The translations under genes and the position numbers were made by a program. 43,026 bases of DNA from Clostridia bacterium (GTDB lineage Bacteria > Bacillota > Clostridia > Oscillospirales > CAG-272), in the NCBI GenBank assembly GCA_024404505.1, contig JAKSPU010000007.1:1-43026 (forward strand). Direction: 5' to 3'. This document shows, one piece after another, positions 1 through 8,463 of the stretch; position 1 is the stretch's first letter; each line of letters starts with the position of its first letter. Below the pieces are notes generated by a model, which had not been told where the DNA came from, ran no database searches, and saw only the letters and a list, made by a program, of their open reading frames with translations.

Positions 1-1446
1 GACGCCCTTGGGGAAGCCGGTCGTGCCGGAGGTGTACTGCATATTGCAGACGTCGGTCGGGCGCACGGCGGCGGCACACCGCACCACCTCGCTCTGCGGG
101 ACCAGAGACGCGCGCGCCATGGCCTCGTCGAAGGTCAGGCAACCGGGCATCGAGAAGCCGACGGTGATGACGTTGCGGAGGAAGGGCAGGCGGCGGCAGT
201 GCAGCGGCTTGCCGGGCGTCGACGACGCGATCTCCGGACACAGCTCGTTGATGGACTGCCTGTAATCGGAATCGCGCGAGGACTCGATCATGATCAGCGT
301 GTGCGTGTCGGACTGCCGCAGGAGGTACTCGATCTCATGGATCTTGTACGCGGTGTTGACCGACACCAGCACCGCGCCGATCTTGGTCACGGACCAGAAC
401 GCGATGAACCATTCGGGGATGTTGGTGGCCCACACGGACACCTTGCTGCCGGGACAAACGCCGAGGGAAAGCAGCGCGCGGGCAAAATTGTCGACGTCGC
501 GGGCAAATTCCGCGTAAGTGCGGGTGTAGTCAAGCGTGGTGTAGCGGAAGGCGTATTGGTCGGGGAACTCCTCGCAGAGCCGGTCCAGCACGCGGGAGAA
601 GGTCATATCGATCAGCTCGTCCTTCTTCCAGATGTATTGTCCCGTGCCGTCGTGGTTGAGGTACAGGCGGTGCGCCGATTCCCGGTGCTCGAAGGATTGC
701 ATCAGGGACACGAAGTGCGGGAACAGCACCTCGTAGTCGTCAAAGCCGCCGAGCCAGCGGGTGTCCCAGACGAGCGACAGGAAGCCGTCGTAGTCGACGG
801 ACGACAGCGCGCCCATCACGCCGTCCAGCGGAACGACGCCCTCACCGACGACGGTGTACTGCCCGGACGGGTCGGAGTCTTTGATGTGGACGTGCTTGAT
901 ATAAGCGCCGAGATGCTCGACGGTATCGCCGGGATCCTCGCCGTAATTGACGAAGGTGTTGTGGACGTCCCACAGCGCGGCGACCTCGTCGCAGGCGAAG
1001 CCGTCCAGCAGCGTCCGCAGTTTTTTCGTGTCGGCATACGCGCCCGAGGTGTTGATGAGCAGCGTCACCCCGGCCTCCGCGGCACAGGGGATGAGTGACT
1101 CCAAACGGGATATGATGCGTTCGGGCTGCTCACTGCCGGCCCGCAGGACGATGTAGTCCGCCCGCAGACCGTCCGCGAGAGCGATCAGCTCCCGGACGTG
1201 ATCGGTTTTATCCTCATCGGCGGAGAGATCGACCGAGGTGTCGATGCAGGGGACGTTCAGACCGCGTCCGCGCAGCGCACGGACGGCGGCACTCATGCGT
1301 CCCGGATCGAAAGCACCCTCACGCGCCGCAAACGCCGGATAGCGTTCATGCAGCTCGATGCCGGAGAACTCCATGCGCGATGCGACGTCGGTCAGCTCCT
1401 GCCACGGGAGCGCACCCCAGCTCTTCACCGAAAACGAGAGCTTCAT
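1..1446 (-). CDS. TIM-barrel (sugar isomerase-like) / AMP-forming acyl-CoA synthetase fusion, 3' end outside window
   Basis: The reading frame is open from ATG at 1446 to the window edge (482 codons) and I checked it for stops. Residues 1 to about 255 look like a xylose-isomerase/epimerase-type TIM barrel, with WDVHNTFVNYGEDP and IKHVHIKDSDPSG as the typical metal-site strands. From about residue 275 the chain becomes an AMP-binding acid-CoA ligase (GTGQYIWKKDELIDMTF, then VWATNIPEWFIAFWS), and the ATP-binding loop QYTSGTTGFPKG lies at the window edge. The ligase C-terminal lid is not visible. The start has GAGGAGGAG six bases upstream and overlaps the stop of the preceding gene as ATGA, so the two are translationally coupled. 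The usual Glu ligands of the isomerase fold are not obvious (LLINTSG and SLVWDTRW occupy those strands), so the barrel may bind rather than isomerise. The fusion is seen directly; the substrate is unknown. Confidence 0.85.
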   Translation of the reverse strand, partial: MKLSFSVKSWGALPWQELTDVASRMEFSGIELHERYPAFAAREGAFDPGRMSAAVRALRGRGLNVPCIDTSVDLSADEDKTDHVRELIALADGLRADYIVLRAGSEQPERIISRLESLIPCAAEAGVTLLINTSGAYADTKKLRTLLDGFACDEVAALWDVHNTFVNYGEDPGDTVEHLGAYIKHVHIKDSDPSGQYTVVGEGVVPLDGVMGALSSVDYDGFLSLVWDTRWLGGFDDYEVLFPHFVSLMQSFEHRESAHRLYLNHDGTGQYIWKKDELIDMTFSRVLDRLCEEFPDQYAFRYTTLDYTRTYAEFARDVDNFARALLSLGVCPGSKVSVWATNIPEWFIAFWSVTKIGAVLVSVNTAYKIHEIEYLLRQSDTHTLIMIESSRDSDYRQSINELCPEIASSTPGKPLHCRRLPFLRNVITVGFSMPGCLTFDEAMARASLVPQSEVVRCAAAVRPTDVCNMQYTSGTTGFPKGV

Positions 1447-2861
1447 GCGTTCTCCTCCTCGTACACGATCTTGTTGAGCGCGTTGACGTAGGCGGCGATG
1501 CCGGAGCCGATGATGTCGGTGGAAATACCGCGGCCGGCATAGACCTTGCCGCCGGAGCGCAGCTTGACGACCGTCTGGCCCATGGCCTCGCGGCCCTCGG
1601 TGATGGCCTTGAGTTGGAAGTCGTCCAGCTCGTAGTGGTGGCCGGTGATCTTTTCAATGGCAAGGAACGCGGCGTCGATGGGGCCGTCGCCGAGCGACAA
1701 GCCGTCCTGCGTCTGCTCTCCGCGTCTCAACTTCACGTGCGCGACCACGTCGACCGTATTGCCGCTTGTCACGACGTAGCTTTCTACGGTGTAAGCGGCG
1801 GGTACCTGCATAGCCTCGGCGGCGATGATGGCGTCCAACTCCCCGAGACCGACAGCGTCTTTGCGGGCCGCGATCCGGCAGAAGGCCTTGTAGACGCGCG
1901 CACGGTCGGCGGGCTCCAGCTCGTACCCGAGGTAAGACGCACCCTTCATGACCTCCTCTTCGGTGTCGGAGGCGGTGAAGGTCACGTCGTCGGAGTAGGC
2001 ACGGACACCGTCCTCAAACGGCGAGCGGTCGGTCTTTTCGGTATTGCAGGCGCGGCTGATACCCGTAAGGATGCGGTTCAGCTCGGTCATACGGATGCCC
2101 GAGCAGGCGCCGAGAGCGTCTCCTCTGGCGGTCAGGATGTCGGCAACGGTGCCGAGGGAAGCGGTACCGCAGGGCAGGGCGCCGACCTTGATCTCGTCGG
2201 CACCGGCGGCGATCGCCGCGACGGCGGACGCGTCGGCAAGATGCAGCGTATCGGCGATGCGGACGCCGAGACGAACGCCGTTCAGCGCGGGGACGGCCTC
2301 TTTGAGACGTCCGAGGAAAGCACCGAACTCATCGGGCAGCATACAACCGGCGGTGTCGCAGATCGTGACGGTCGAGGCACCGGCTTCGACGGCAGCCGAG
2401 ACGATACCGCACAGGAACGGGAAGCCGGCGCGCGTGGCGTCCTCGGCGATGAATTCAACGTCCGCACATTTCGTGCGGCAGAAGGAAACGGCAGCGACGG
2501 CGTACTTCTGCACGTCGGCAGGCTTGCGGTGGCTGACGTACTCCATGCGGGCGATGCTGGTGGCCGCCGCGACTTGAAGCCGAGGCTTGGCGGTATTCTT
2601 CAGCGCCTCCCAGACGGCGGAGATGGTATCCGGATCGTCACCGGCACAGACGGCGACGGTGCTGCTTCGGACGGTCTCGGCCACGGATTTGATGAGCAGC
2701 GTATCGGTCAGCTGTCCCGTCATGCCGCCAAGCTCGATCACGGACACGCCTGCCTTGTCGAGCAGACGGACGGTATCCAGCTTTTCCTTGAAGGTCAGGC
2801 TCCGCCCGGCGGGTTCCGAGCAGGATCTGATCGTGATATCGCTGAGACAGACAGTTCTCAT
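1443..2861 (-). CDS. 2-isopropylmalate/homocitrate synthase-like protein with degenerate active site and intact LeuA regulatory domain
   Basis: 472 aa. The N-terminal ~300 residues follow the DRE-TIM metallolyase fold of LeuA/HMG-CoA lyase (VIELGGMTGQ, TVTICDTAGCMLPDEFG). The C-terminal ~150 residues match the LeuA dimerisation/allosteric domain, including GDGPIDAAFLAIEKITG and RGISTDIIGSGIAAYVNALN. The catalytic signatures are missing. The usual DTTLRDGEQ is replaced by SDITIRSCSEP, so the metal-binding Asp is lost. The usual HxHND is replaced by VRIADT, so both metal-binding His are lost. GERAGN is replaced by PCGTASLG. Known LeuA enzymes need these residues for Claisen condensation, so I infer a non-catalytic, possibly amino-acid-sensing protein or an unusual chemistry. 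It lies between the oxidoreductase gamma gene (11 bp gap) and the TIM-barrel/ligase fusion (ATGA overlap). Confidence 0.85.
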   Translation of the reverse strand: MRTVCLSDITIRSCSEPAGRSLTFKEKLDTVRLLDKAGVSVIELGGMTGQLTDTLLIKSVAETVRSSTVAVCAGDDPDTISAVWEALKNTAKPRLQVAAATSIARMEYVSHRKPADVQKYAVAAVSFCRTKCADVEFIAEDATRAGFPFLCGIVSAAVEAGASTVTICDTAGCMLPDEFGAFLGRLKEAVPALNGVRLGVRIADTLHLADASAVAAIAAGADEIKVGALPCGTASLGTVADILTARGDALGACSGIRMTELNRILTGISRACNTEKTDRSPFEDGVRAYSDDVTFTASDTEEEVMKGASYLGYELEPADRARVYKAFCRIAARKDAVGLGELDAIIAAEAMQVPAAYTVESYVVTSGNTVDVVAHVKLRRGEQTQDGLSLGDGPIDAAFLAIEKITGHHYELDDFQLKAITEGREAMGQTVVKLRSGGKVYAGRGISTDIIGSGIAAYVNALNKIVYEEENA

Positions 2862-2872
2862 AGACGTCCCCT

Positions 2873-3399
2873 TTACTGCTGACTCCCCAGCATCATAGCG
2901 TCATAATTGGACTTGAGCAGGTCGGCGTGGCGGGCGGAGATGCACTTCTTCAGGGCCTTCTCCAGCGATTCGCCGCCGAGCTGATCCTCATCGGACAACA
3001 GCTTGCCCATGATGATCATGTTGGCCAGACCGTCCAGCCCCTTTTCGGAGGCCAGCGCGGTGGCGGGGATATAGCAGACGTTCACGTCGGTGCGATTGAC
3101 CTTGCGGCCGATCAGGGAGGAATCGACGTAGATCGTGCCGCCCGGCACGACGTCGTTCTCGTAGCGGTCGAGGGAAGGATTGTTCATGACGATCAGCACG
3201 TCCGGCTCCAGCACGATGGGGGCGCCGATGTCGTCGTCACTGATGATGACGGAGCAGTTGGCGGTGCCGCCGCGCATCTCGGGACCGTAGGAGGGGAGCC
3301 AGCTGACGTTTTTGCCGTCGGTCAGGCCCTTATAGGCGAGCAGCTTGCCGGCGAACAGGATACCCTGACCGCCGAAGCCCGCAAACAGGTAGGAGGTAG

Positions 3400-3403
<4 letters not shown>
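2873..3403 (-). CDS. vorC: 2-oxoacid:ferredoxin oxidoreductase, gamma subunit
   Basis: 176 aa. It matches the gamma subunit/domain of pyruvate/2-oxoacid:ferredoxin oxidoreductases: [15 protein letters not shown] near the N terminus, then [19 protein letters not shown]. In the family this subunit completes the cytoplasmic complex that converts 2-oxoacid, CoA and oxidised ferredoxin to acyl-CoA, CO2 and reduced ferredoxin, or the reverse. Its ATG overlaps the stop of the beta subunit (ATGA), and AGGAGG-like sequence lies within the end of beta. The subunit order delta-alpha-beta-gamma is that of VOR/KOR-type enzymes. The symbol follows the branched-chain (VOR) naming; a 2-oxoglutarate (KOR) or aromatic preference cannot be excluded from sequence alone. 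Confidence 0.92.
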
Positions 3404-4155
<752 letters not shown>

Positions 4156-4157
4156 AA

Positions 4158-5219
4158 TCACTTACCTCCTTTGGCGGCGGCGCGGATAGCGTCGAGGATC
4201 TGGTTCGGGGTGGGGATCATGCCGCCGACGCGGTTGCACAGCGTGACCGGCACGCGGCACTCGCAGGCGAGCTTGACGTCCTCGATCATCTGGCCCATCG
4301 ACAGCTCGACGGAGATGATGGAGGAGCAGTGGTCGGCAGCCTTGGCAAAGGGTGCCTTCGGGAACGGCCAGACGGTGATCGGGCGGATAAGCCCTGCCTT
4401 GATGCCCTCCTTGCGGGCGGCCAGCACGGCGTTGCGGGAGACGCGCGCGGCAATGCCGAAGGCGGCCAGCACGATGTCGGCGTCGTCGGTCATGAATTCC
4501 TCGTACATCGTCTCCTTCTCGGCGATGATCTCATACCGCTTGAAGCGGTCGAAGTTGTTCTGCTCCAGCTCGGCGGGATTCAGATACAGCGAGTTGACGA
4601 CGTTGTGCGGGCGCTTCATGCCGGTACCGACGGTCGCCCACGGCTTTTCGGGGGCGGGCTTGATGTCGAAGTCGAAGGAAACGGGCTCCATCATCTGACC
4701 GATGGTGCCGTCAGCAAGGATCATGACGGGCATCCGGTACTCGTCGGCGAGGTCGAAGGCGTGGATGGTCAGCTCGGCCATCTCCTGAACGGAGGCGGGC
4801 GTCAGGACGATCATGTGGTAGTCGCCGTGACCGCCGCCGCGGGTGGCCTGGAAGTAGTCGGACTGGCTGGGCTGGATGCCGCCGAGACCGGGACCGCCGC
4901 GCTGGGCGTTGACGATGACGGCAGGCAGATCGGAGCCCGCGATGTAGGAGATGCCCTCGCTCTTGAGGGAGATTCCGGGGGAGGAGGAGGAGGTCATGGC
5001 GCGGACACCGGCCGCGGACGCGCCGTAGACCATGTTGATCGCCGCGATCTCACTCTCGGCCTGCAGGAAGGTGCCGCCGATCTTGGGCATCCGCTTGGCC
5101 ATGTAGGCCGCGATCTCGGTCTGGGGGGTGATGGGGTAACCGAAATAGTGACGGCATCCGGCCATGATCGCCGCTTCGGCGATGGCCTCGTTGCCCTTCA
5201 TAAGTACCTTGTCAGCCAT
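4158..5219 (-). CDS. vorB: 2-oxoacid:ferredoxin oxidoreductase, alpha subunit (VorB-like)
   Basis: 353 aa, full length for a VorB/KorA alpha subunit. It begins [18 protein letters not shown] and contains [17 protein letters not shown], the exposed [14 protein letters not shown] segment and [20 protein letters not shown]. These are the pyrimidine-binding and transketolase-C-like domains of 2-oxoacid:ferredoxin oxidoreductases. A strong AGGAGG lies nine bases before the ATG, inside the preceding ferredoxin gene, which it overlaps by eight bases. The overall look is closest to proteins named 3-methyl-2-oxobutanoate dehydrogenase subunit VorB, but substrate range in this family is hard to read from sequence. 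Confidence 0.93.
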   Translation of the reverse strand: MADKVLMKGNEAIAEAAIMAGCRHYFGYPITPQTEIAAYMAKRMPKIGGTFLQAESEIAAINMVYGASAAGVRAMTSSSSPGISLKSEGISYIAGSDLPAVIVNAQRGGPGLGGIQPSQSDYFQATRGGGHGDYHMIVLTPASVQEMAELTIHAFDLADEYRMPVMILADGTIGQMMEPVSFDFDIKPAPEKPWATVGTGMKRPHNVVNSLYLNPAELEQNNFDRFKRYEIIAEKETMYEEFMTDDADIVLAAFGIAARVSRNAVLAARKEGIKAGLIRPITVWPFPKAPFAKAADHCSSIISVELSMGQMIEDVKLACECRVPVTLCNRVGGMIPTPNQILDAIRAAAKGGK

Positions 5220-5436
5220 TGTTCTTGTCCTCCTTCTCGATCGTGATCACGCAGTCGGGGCACATGGTGGCGCAGGACGCGCATCCGACGCAGGCGGCGG
5301 GATCGGTCAGCTCAGCGGGGTGATGTCCTTTGATGTTGATCACATCGGGAGAGATTCGCAGGATCTTCTTGGGGCAGGCATGGACGCACAGGCCGCAGCC
5401 CTTGCATCTGTCCACCCGGATCGTGAGTTTGATCAT
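5212..5436 (-). CDS. vorD: 2x[4Fe-4S] ferredoxin-type delta subunit of the 2-oxoacid oxidoreductase
   Basis: 74 aa from ATG at 5436. A longer frame extends to 5541 but has no ribosome binding site and lies inside the preceding gene, whereas AAAGGAAG sits about eight bases upstream of 5436. Two ferredoxin motifs are visible: CKGCGLCVHACPKK and CVGCASCATMCPDC. In four-subunit VOR/KOR enzymes this subunit passes electrons between the thiamine site and external ferredoxin. It is encoded first of the four subunits and overlaps vorB by eight bases. Confidence 0.93.
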   Translation of the reverse strand: MIKLTIRVDRCKGCGLCVHACPKKILRISPDVINIKGHHPAELTDPAACVGCASCATMCPDCVITIEKEDKNNG

Positions 5437-5462
5437 GGTGTATATCTTCCTTTCATCAAAAA

Positions 5463-6128
5463 TCAGAATGTGGATTGCAGATCGAGCGGCAGGAGGTTTT
5501 TGATCCTGCCCTCGAGCGAGGGGTACAGCGGCTGTGCGCACGCGGTCAGCTTCAGCGGCAGCCCGGAGAGCGCGGCGACCTCTTCACCGTAGGCGAGGGA
5601 GGACAGCACGGTCTCCGCCGTGGTCTCCCGACCGAGGTTGGAGTCGTTGACGAGCCCCGTGAAGCGCATCCCGGCAGCCTGTTCGATCTCGCGCATGATC
5701 TCAACGGTCGACTCCGCGTCCGGTGTGAGCGGGCGGAACCGGTTGATGACCATCAGCATATCGTAGTCGTTTTCCTCGAGGATCGCCGGGGCGATGCGCC
5801 CGAGCGCCAGCGCGCCGCGGTCGTCGCCGCCGATGTCCAGCACCGCGTGCAGGGACCTGTCGTCGGTCAGACGGTACAGCTCCTGCGGCAGGGCAGGGAG
5901 GTCGACGTTGCTGTTGGCGTACGCCGAGCAGATCAGGTCGATCCCGGCGGCTGCCAGCTCCTTCCGGCTGTCCTCTGCGCGGAAGTAGGGGTTGACGATG
6001 TCAAGGTCTGCCAGCGCGACCTTCTCATACTGCTGCCTGAGACGCATGGCAAGGTTGACGGCTACGTTGGTCTTGCCGCTGCCGTAGTGGCCGCAGAGCA
6101 GCGTGAGGCGTTTGAACGTATACTCCAT
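5463..6128 (-). CDS. P-loop ATPase of the MinD/CobB-like (SIMIBI) type
   Basis: 221 aa. An N-terminal Walker A (GHYGSGKTNVAVNLAMRL, residues about 13-30) is followed by ADLDIVNPYFRAED, a deviant switch region, and AVLDIGGDDRGALALG as the Walker B strand. This is the arrangement of ParA/MinD/CobB-type ATPases. It lies between the acyl-CoA synthetases and the ferredoxin gene with short gaps, so it is co-transcribed with the oxidoreductase. A maturation or allosteric role for this complex is inference. The GGAGG is only one base from the ATG, which is unusually tight; no better start is visible that keeps the P-loop. Confidence 0.82.
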   Translation of the reverse strand: MEYTFKRLTLLCGHYGSGKTNVAVNLAMRLRQQYEKVALADLDIVNPYFRAEDSRKELAAAGIDLICSAYANSNVDLPALPQELYRLTDDRSLHAVLDIGGDDRGALALGRIAPAILEENDYDMLMVINRFRPLTPDAESTVEIMREIEQAAGMRFTGLVNDSNLGRETTAETVLSSLAYGEEVAALSGLPLKLTACAQPLYPSLEGRIKNLLPLDLQSTF

Positions 6129-6137
6129 GCCGCCTCC

Positions 6138-8426
6138 TTACAGCTTGCTCCGCATGATCTTGCCGGTCGAGGTCTTGGGCAGGCTCGTGCGGAATTCCAC
6201 GATACGCGGGTACTTATAGGGAGCGGTGTGCTTCTTGACGTAATCCTGGATCTCTTTCTTCAGCTCGTCGCTCGGCTGCTTGCCGTCCACGAGGACGATG
6301 GACGCCTTGACGACCTGACCGCGGACCTCGTCCGGAGCGGCGGACACACCACACTCCAGCACGTAGGGCAGTTCCATGATGACGGACTCGATCTCGAACG
6401 GTCCGATGCGGTAGCCGGAGGACTTGATGACGTCGTCCACACGGCCGACGAACCAGTAGTACCCGTCCTCGTCGCGCCACGCGGTGTCACCGGTGTGATA
6501 CAGACCGTTGCACCACGTCTCGGCGGTCTTCTCGGGATCGCGGTAGTATTCGACCGCGAGGCCACAGGGCCGTCCCTTGTCGATGCGGACGACGATCTCG
6601 CCGACCTCGCCCGCCTTGACGGGCTGTCCGTCGGCGTCGACGATGTCCACGTCGTAGATCGGTGCGGGCTTGCCCATCGAGCCGATCTTATGCGGTGCGC
6701 CGATCAGGTTGCCGACGATCATCGTGGACTCGGACTGACCGAAGCCCTCGAGGATCTGGAGTCCCGTCGCCTTCTCGAACTGTCTGTACACCTCCGGGTT
6801 GAGCGCCTCTCCGGCGGTGGTCATGTGGCGGACGGACGACAGATCGTACTTGGAGATGTCCTGCTTGATCATCATGCGGAGCATAGTGGGCGGGGCGCAG
6901 AAGGTCGTGATGCGGTACTTGGCGAACATCGGCAGGATCTCCGCCGCGTCAAAGCGGTCGAAGTCGTAGACGAATGTGGGCGCCTCGCACAGCCACTGAC
7001 CGTACAGCTTGCCCCACATGGCCTTTGCCCAGCCGGTATCGGAGATCGTGAAGTGCAGGCCGTCCGGATCCACGCAGTGCCAATACCGCGCGGTATGGAA
7101 GTGACCGAGCGCGTACTTGTAGTTGTGCGCGGCGATCTTGGGGTAGCCGGACGTGCCGGAGGTGAAGAACATCAGCATGAGGTCGTCGCCGCCGGGCGCG
7201 TCCTCGGTGCGGTTGTAGTGCGAGCTGTACAGCGTGTACTCCTCGTCGAAGCAGCGCCAGCCCTCGCGTTTTCCGTTGACGATCAGCTTGTTCTTGAGGG
7301 ACGGGCAGCGGACGGCGGCCTTGTCGACCTCGGCGGCGGTATTGCCGTCGGCCGTGCAGATGATGGTATTGACCTCTGCCTTGTTAAAGCGGTACTCGAA
7401 GTCATGCTCCAACAGCTGGTTGACCGCCGGGATGGCGATCGCGCCGAGCTTGTTGAGGCCGAGCATGGCAAACCAGTACTGGTAATGCCGCTTCATGACG
7501 AGCATGACGCGGTCGCCCTTCTTCACGCCGAGCGACTTGAAGTAGTTGGCGCACTGGGCGGAGGCGCGCTTCATGTCGCGGAAAGTGAAGCGGCGCTCGG
7601 TCTTGTCCTGCGAGATGTGCAGCATGGCGAGCTTTTCGGGCTCGCGGGCGGCCAGCTCGTCGACGAGATCGAAGGCAAAGTTGAAGTGCTCGGTGTTCTT
7701 GAAGGTGATGGCGGTCGGCGTGCCGTACTCGTTCTCGGTGACGTCGATGAACTTGCGGTAGATGCGGTCCTTGTCGTCCTTCTTGGCGCGGCCCCACGTG
7801 GCGATCTCTTCGGAGGGGGACAGCTCGGGGATCGGTTCGCCGGTCGGATTCAGGACGATAGCGTAGAACAGGCAGTCCTGACCGTCCACGGCGATCATGC
7901 CGTGCGGTGTGCCGGAGTCGTAGTAGATGGAGTCGCCGGGGGCCAGCACCTCCTTGTGGTTGCCGACCTGCACCTTGAGGTGGCCGGAGATGACGATGTC
8001 ACACTCCTGACCGGCGTGTGTGGTCAGCTCGATGTCACGGTGCTGCGCTTCCTCGCTGAAGGCGGAGCGGACGTACAGCGGCTCGGCTATCCTGTTCTGG
8101 AAGGCGGCGGCAAGGTTGTAGTACTCCATGCCGTGCGCCTGATCGATGCGCTGTCCCTCGCCGCGTCTCGTCAGCGTGTAGGAGGACAGCGTCGGGGAGA
8201 CGCCCTCGATGATATCGGTCACGTCGACGCCGAACGCGAGGGCGCACCGGTAAATGAATGCGAAGTTGAGATCCCGCTCACCGCGCTCGCAGGCGAGGTA
8301 ATCACCGACCGGCACGTCGGTCTTCTGTGCCATTTCTTCGGGCGTGAAACGTGTGATCTCGCGCAGCTCACGGATACGCTGCGCCATGTCATGGATCTTG
8401 AAATCCAGACCTGTCATCTGACTCAT
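6138..8426 (-). CDS. XRE-HTH / cupin / acyl-CoA synthetase fusion (second tandem copy)
   Basis: 762 aa with three modules. Residues about 15-70 form an XRE-type helix-turn-helix (RIRELREITRFTPEEMAQKT). Residues about 100-190 form a cupin (HAGQECDIVISGHLKVQVG, then PGDSIYYDSGTPHGM). From about 230 to the end is an AMP-forming acyl-CoA synthetase with A3 FFTSGTSGYPKIAAHN, DTGWAKAMWGKLYGQWL, GYRIGPFEIES and the A10 lysine in PKTSTGKIMRSKL. The ligase motifs are intact and resemble medium-chain (ACSM-type) synthetases, which make acyl-CoA and AMP from acid, ATP and CoA. XRE-cupin modules are normally small-ligand regulators such as PuuR-type, so the fusion may sense substrate. AAGGAAGG lies nine bases before the ATG. 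Confidence 0.9.
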   Translation of the reverse strand: MSQMTGLDFKIHDMAQRIRELREITRFTPEEMAQKTDVPVGDYLACERGERDLNFAFIYRCALAFGVDVTDIIEGVSPTLSSYTLTRRGEGQRIDQAHGMEYYNLAAAFQNRIAEPLYVRSAFSEEAQHRDIELTTHAGQECDIVISGHLKVQVGNHKEVLAPGDSIYYDSGTPHGMIAVDGQDCLFYAIVLNPTGEPIPELSPSEEIATWGRAKKDDKDRIYRKFIDVTENEYGTPTAITFKNTEHFNFAFDLVDELAAREPEKLAMLHISQDKTERRFTFRDMKRASAQCANYFKSLGVKKGDRVMLVMKRHYQYWFAMLGLNKLGAIAIPAVNQLLEHDFEYRFNKAEVNTIICTADGNTAAEVDKAAVRCPSLKNKLIVNGKREGWRCFDEEYTLYSSHYNRTEDAPGGDDLMLMFFTSGTSGYPKIAAHNYKYALGHFHTARYWHCVDPDGLHFTISDTGWAKAMWGKLYGQWLCEAPTFVYDFDRFDAAEILPMFAKYRITTFCAPPTMLRMMIKQDISKYDLSSVRHMTTAGEALNPEVYRQFEKATGLQILEGFGQSESTMIVGNLIGAPHKIGSMGKPAPIYDVDIVDADGQPVKAGEVGEIVVRIDKGRPCGLAVEYYRDPEKTAETWCNGLYHTGDTAWRDEDGYYWFVGRVDDVIKSSGYRIGPFEIESVIMELPYVLECGVSAAPDEVRGQVVKASIVLVDGKQPSDELKKEIQDYVKKHTAPYKYPRIVEFRTSLPKTSTGKIMRSKL
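6186..6455 (-). repeat. Near-identical 3' segment shared with 8511-8780 (offset 2325)
   Basis: By eye the two acyl-CoA synthetase genes agree at nearly every base here, with a few scattered silent or conservative changes, while the rest of the genes diverges clearly. The segment encodes the C-terminal lid domain. This fits local gene conversion or strong constraint at DNA level. Confidence 0.75.
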
Positions 8427-8463
8427 CGTCTGATCCTTCCTTTCTGCGGGTCTGTTCGACGGC

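Noticed and set aside
1443-2861. Calling this gene leuA (functional 2-isopropylmalate synthase).
   Set aside because: The metal-binding and catalytic motifs are replaced, so the gene name would imply an activity the sequence does not support.
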